Positions 61,004-64,000 of a stretch of DNA of 64,000 nucleotides are shown piece after piece. A program made the translations under genes and the position numbers. Numbering within the stretch: the first letter of the stretch is position 1; every line of letters starts with the position of its first letter. A model generated the notes under the pieces. That model saw only the letters and a program-made list of their open reading frames with translations. It was not told the origin of the DNA and did not search any database. This stretch comes from Lepidodermella squamata (taxonomy: Eukaryota > Gastrotricha), in the NCBI GenBank assembly GCA_047495785.1, contig JBLDXI010000001.1, positions 186,001-250,000 on the forward strand, given 5' to 3'.

Positions 61004-62206
61004 TCACAAATTCTGCTGTGCCGCCGTCTGCTTTTGTTCATTTCGCTCTTTAATCTGTTGCTTTTTTATCTTGTCAATCGCCTCGCCTAACGTCGCAATA
61101 ACGTCGCTGTGCTTATGCTTAGCCAACACGAACCCCTTCTTGATTTTAGCATCTCCGCGAACATCGTAAGAAATTAAATTTCCCTCAATATCTGTCGCTT
61201 GACCCCCGACAGATGTGACCAACGCCTCGGCAGCGCATACATCCCAAAGTTTGATAGTTGACCAATGAACGTATGCATTGTAACTACCATTAATGACAGC
61301 GAGAGCTTTATAACCTGCTCCGCCAGCCTCTACTATCTCCAAAGATTCGGCAGCTAAAGATGGCTTCACATTTCCAGCCTCATCTTCCTTTTCTTCCGAG
61401 TTTCCGAAAGCCGTCTGGAGCAAGCTGCGAGTTTTCGAGGATGAGTGCGATCTGGAAATGATGAATCGCCATCCAGGTTTGTTTGTCGCAGTTGGTGAAC
61501 TTTTGCGACGCTCGGCGTCGTTCAATAAATTCGTACCATGTCCAACGATAGCCCAAGCTGAAATCAATTGAGTAAAAGTAAATAAATATACATTATCTAC
61601 ACTCTCTTGCCTGTGTCGCCCTTGAACGGGCGGTAAATCACTCCACCGAGAGGCCGATCATTCACAACGATGCATGCCATCACGGATACATATTCAGTGA
61701 GATTTTCCGTATATTCTTGCGTAGCATCCAGAGGATCAATCCACACTGTAACATCGCGCAGCGGTACCCTGGAAAAAATTTCAATTAAAAAGTTGGAAAC
61801 CCGTAATATTTTAGAGCTATTACCAAATATCTCCAGGTATCAGTGCATCAACTTCAGGGCAATTTGATGAAGGATCACTGATTCTTGATAAATGAATGGG
61901 ACCTATATCGTGCTCTTCCGATCGAATCATTATGCCAGGGAATGCTTTTTCAAAACCATAATACATCGTCCGATGAGATTGTTTGTCGCCCTCGCTAATC
62001 ATTTCTTTCGCTCCTTCATCTGTAAAGCCTTTCGCAACTGCGGCTTTGGCGTTCGCTTCGTGAATCGACCGAACTTTTGCGCCGCCAGCATGCGTCAAGT
62101 CGATACTGACACAAAGCAGGCTCTTTAGAGAGACTTTTGGTTCGGATTGAAAGATACTGGGCCCGCCGACAGCGTAAAATACAACAATCAAGGCAAAACA
62201 TCCCAT
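61004..62206 (-). CDS. BPNT2: Golgi-resident 3'(2'),5'-PAP phosphatase (IMPAD1)
   Basis: Three exons (62206-61824, 61768-61611, 61557-61004) give 364 residues; human BPNT2 has 359. An N-terminal hydrophobic segment ([13 protein letters not shown]) serves as a signal anchor, placing the catalytic domain in the Golgi lumen. The inositol-monophosphatase fold shows its three metal-site motifs: EEH (about 97-99), [13 protein letters not shown] (about 137) and [15 protein letters not shown] (about 285). The enzyme removes the 3' phosphate of PAP left by sulfotransferases, supporting glycosaminoglycan sulfation (family knowledge). A predicted 39-residue segment with Glu/Asp before the [12 protein letters not shown] block is longer than in human. 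Intron 2 has a GC donor (CACAG then GCAAGA). A GTG codon directly before the chosen ATG was rejected as start. Confidence 0.93.
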
Positions 62207-63591
62207 CACCAGAACTCCTTAAAATTGCAGTCACATATAAATATGAAAGACTCAAGTGCTGAAATCATACCATATTTATTCAGGCGGATGTTTATAGATA
62301 CCATGTTTAACATTAACTAAACTGTACGCCGCAACAAAATTAATGATTTCCGATAACAAACTTATTGATAAAAACAAGCACCAGGCCAGTAATATTAGAT
62401 CAATTAGCGCGATATATCATAAGACGCGGCATAAGACGCGCAATATAACTAAGTGTAAGATGGATGAAAAGGTCAGCGCTAGGTTGAGATGTGAACCAAT
62501 GTCACTGTGTAGTGAAGTTCCGACGAAAAACTAGCGAAAATGGGGTAATGGGTAATCAATATTGAAATTTGAAATAAAAAAGAAGATAATAATAGTCAGT
62601 AAGAGATTAATACCCATGGCCAGATAAATGCGCATAAAGTCAATTTCACGTGCATCCTGGCACGCTAGTTTATGGTCGCCAATAGCCAAAAAAACATTAG
62701 CGTAATTGTTATGCGTGCCAGCATGAGCGTTTAGCCATACGAATCTCTAACTGGACGTAATATCAACTTGGCCAAGGAAAATGGAAAAAGAAAACTAAAA
62801 GAACATTTTGCTCGAAGCTGAATCGGGGATATCTGAATAACATATCCAATCCGATCCATTGAGCCACCTTCCAAAAATAATATTATCAGAGCCGAATCTG
62901 ACTGCCGTTGACTTGATGTGAAAAATAAAAAATAGGTATCACGCTAGTTCAAAATTTCAAGGCACTTGCGGATAAAAGATTCATCTATGTGCTGCGCGCT
63001 CTTTTCGATTCGATTCTATGCGATTCATCGATTCTTCACTGTCATGAATTAAACGCGTTATGGTATTAAAAAGAAATGGATAACGCGTTACGGTTTTAAT
63101 TAATTACGACCAAATGACCAAACAAATCGATAACGCGTTACGATAAATGGATAACCCGTTATGGACTTTATGAGATGTGAACTGTTACCGAGTGGTCTTC
63201 AAAGAAGAACCTAGCAAAGCTGCGGATATAAATTCAAGTATAAAAATAAATGAATACTAGAAAATTGCAAAACGCATGCCGAAAAAAGTTGCAACAATTA
63301 TTTTCGACTGCGGAGGAAAATCGGCTAAGTCCGCAGTTTTTCAGTAGCTCATATGGGGAAAACTCTGTTTCAGCTTAGAATGGTTGCGTGCATGAGAAGG
63401 AGACAAGTATCGTTAAGTTGACTTCGCCTCTAATTCACTCTAGTGCTATACCAACCAACCAATGAACGAAAGCTGGCTAAGCATTTAGGTACAGGAGGTT
63501 ATTGCTGTTCGAACGCATTTCTATTCATCTCTTTTCAGAATTTACTTCAGACGAAAATTAAGCCCGACATGTTCTAACCAACTGATTTTAG
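62207..63591. other. Right intergenic region
   Basis: AT-rich, with no supported exon. It contains the BPNT2 promoter at its left end and a group of TAACGCGTTA palindromes at 63051-63161. Confidence 0.5.
63051..63161. repeat. Cluster of four TAACGCGTTA-type palindromes
   Basis: Near-identical 10-bp palindromes lie at 63051-63060 (AAACGCGTTA), 63081-63090 and 63131-63140 (both TAACGCGTTA) and about 63152-63161 (TAACCCGTTA), each followed by TGG, CGG or CGA. GATAACG or GGATAAC leads into three of them. It could be a degenerate satellite or a cluster of protein-binding sites. Confidence 0.6.
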
Positions 63592-64000
63592 CCAGGAGTC
63601 GGAGATCACGTCGACAAGCTCTATTTCCATCTGGAAGAGGTAAGTTGCCACCTATTGACTACTTATTTCTCCTAATAGCGAAGTACAGATGCATTGTTGC
63701 GCAGACAACTCGGATTCACCCCGAAGTAGCGCGGCAGCAACATTCAGCTGATGAAAAGGTAAGCTTACGTTGATTTATTGAAGAAATTGTCCCTAAATGT
63801 TATTTTCCACAGATTGGCCAGCCGGCTGCTAAAACCAATTGCAGTCAACAGTCAACGGTTCTAAGATTCGTCATCACAGGAGTGGATCATTGCTGGAAAA
63901 TTACGTGTTCTCTAACTGTCTCACTCGGAATGAAATCATTCGAAGGTCTCGATCTACTATGCCTAAAATATCATAGCCAAGCTGCAATTTGAAAAGGCCT
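63539..64000 (+). CDS. Possible 3' exons of an unidentified plus-strand gene
   Basis: Paired splice signals are present: acceptors before 63539, 63592 and 63679, donors after 63639 and 63770 or so, and an acceptor near 63812. Two readings fit. In one, 63592-63639 and 63679-63729 join to GVGDHVDKLYFHLEE and RSTDALLRRQLGFTPK with a stop. In the other, 63539-63639, 63679 onward and the last exon stay open to a TGA near 63992. Neither gives a recognised domain, and the 5' part is not found. One or both may be chance frames. Confidence 0.25.

Noticed and set aside
62207-62209. GTG just before the BPNT2 ATG as a start codon
   Set aside because: Nuclear animal genes rarely start at GTG, and the adjacent ATG gives a normal signal anchor.
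1-64000. tRNA, rRNA or CRISPR features
   Set aside because: No spaced direct repeats of CRISPR type, no rRNA-like conserved blocks and no convincing tRNA cloverleaf were seen by eye. A tRNA scan could still find a divergent one.

Overview
The window is nuclear DNA from an invertebrate animal. Its genes are split by very short introns (13 in the muscle myosin gene, all 52-61 nt by my count). Every recognisable protein is animal-type: a receptor tyrosine kinase of the EGFR family, a T-box factor, sarcomeric myosin heavy chain, LIV-1-type zinc transporters, an SLC6 transporter, Nup62, POLDIP2 and BPNT2. There are no operon-like bacterial features, no CRISPR array and no recognisable RNA gene. 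I cannot name the phylum from sequence alone. The compact introns, the single EGFR-type receptor and the apparent single-isoform myosin gene point to a small-genome invertebrate.

Layout, left to right: 1-4195, no gene seen. 4196-7185 (-), a two-exon, four-finger C2H2 zinc-finger protein, followed by about 9.5 kb without a supported gene. 16739-17980 (-), POLDIP2. 20726-27411 (+), an EGFR-type receptor with ten exons, a truncated LINE in intron 7 and an unusual kinase-domain insertion. 27.4-30.7 kb, a rearranged zone with a perfect 505-bp direct repeat, a 306-bp MITE and orphan ORFs. 30568-34420 (-), two tandem ZIP8/ZIP14-like metal transporters. 36197-39271 (+), an 818-residue protein I do not recognise, in twelve exons. 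39.3-42.8 kb, a CpG-rich stretch upstream of the T-box gene at 42834-47044 (+). 48637-55208 (-), muscle myosin heavy chain in fourteen exons. 56515-57954 (-), NUP62. 58494-60695 (-), an SLC6 transporter. 61004-62206 (-), BPNT2. The last 1.8 kb holds a cluster of TAACGCGTTA palindromes and ambiguous exons at the right edge.

The genes are mostly unrelated single-copy loci, not a pathway cluster. The only tandem family is the ZIP pair. The two developmental transcription-factor genes (zinc finger and T-box) have the largest gene-free flanks, as expected for genes with extended regulatory DNA. I found no convincing new multi-gene system. The best leads are the beta3-alphaC insertion in the EGFR kinase, the perfect 505-bp duplication that carries a transporter 3' end, the repeated finger type and CtBP-like motifs of the zinc-finger protein, and the unrecognised 818-residue gene.

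Exon borders were assigned by hand from reading-frame continuity, GT/GC...AG signals and protein similarity recalled from family knowledge. No alignment or transcript data were used.
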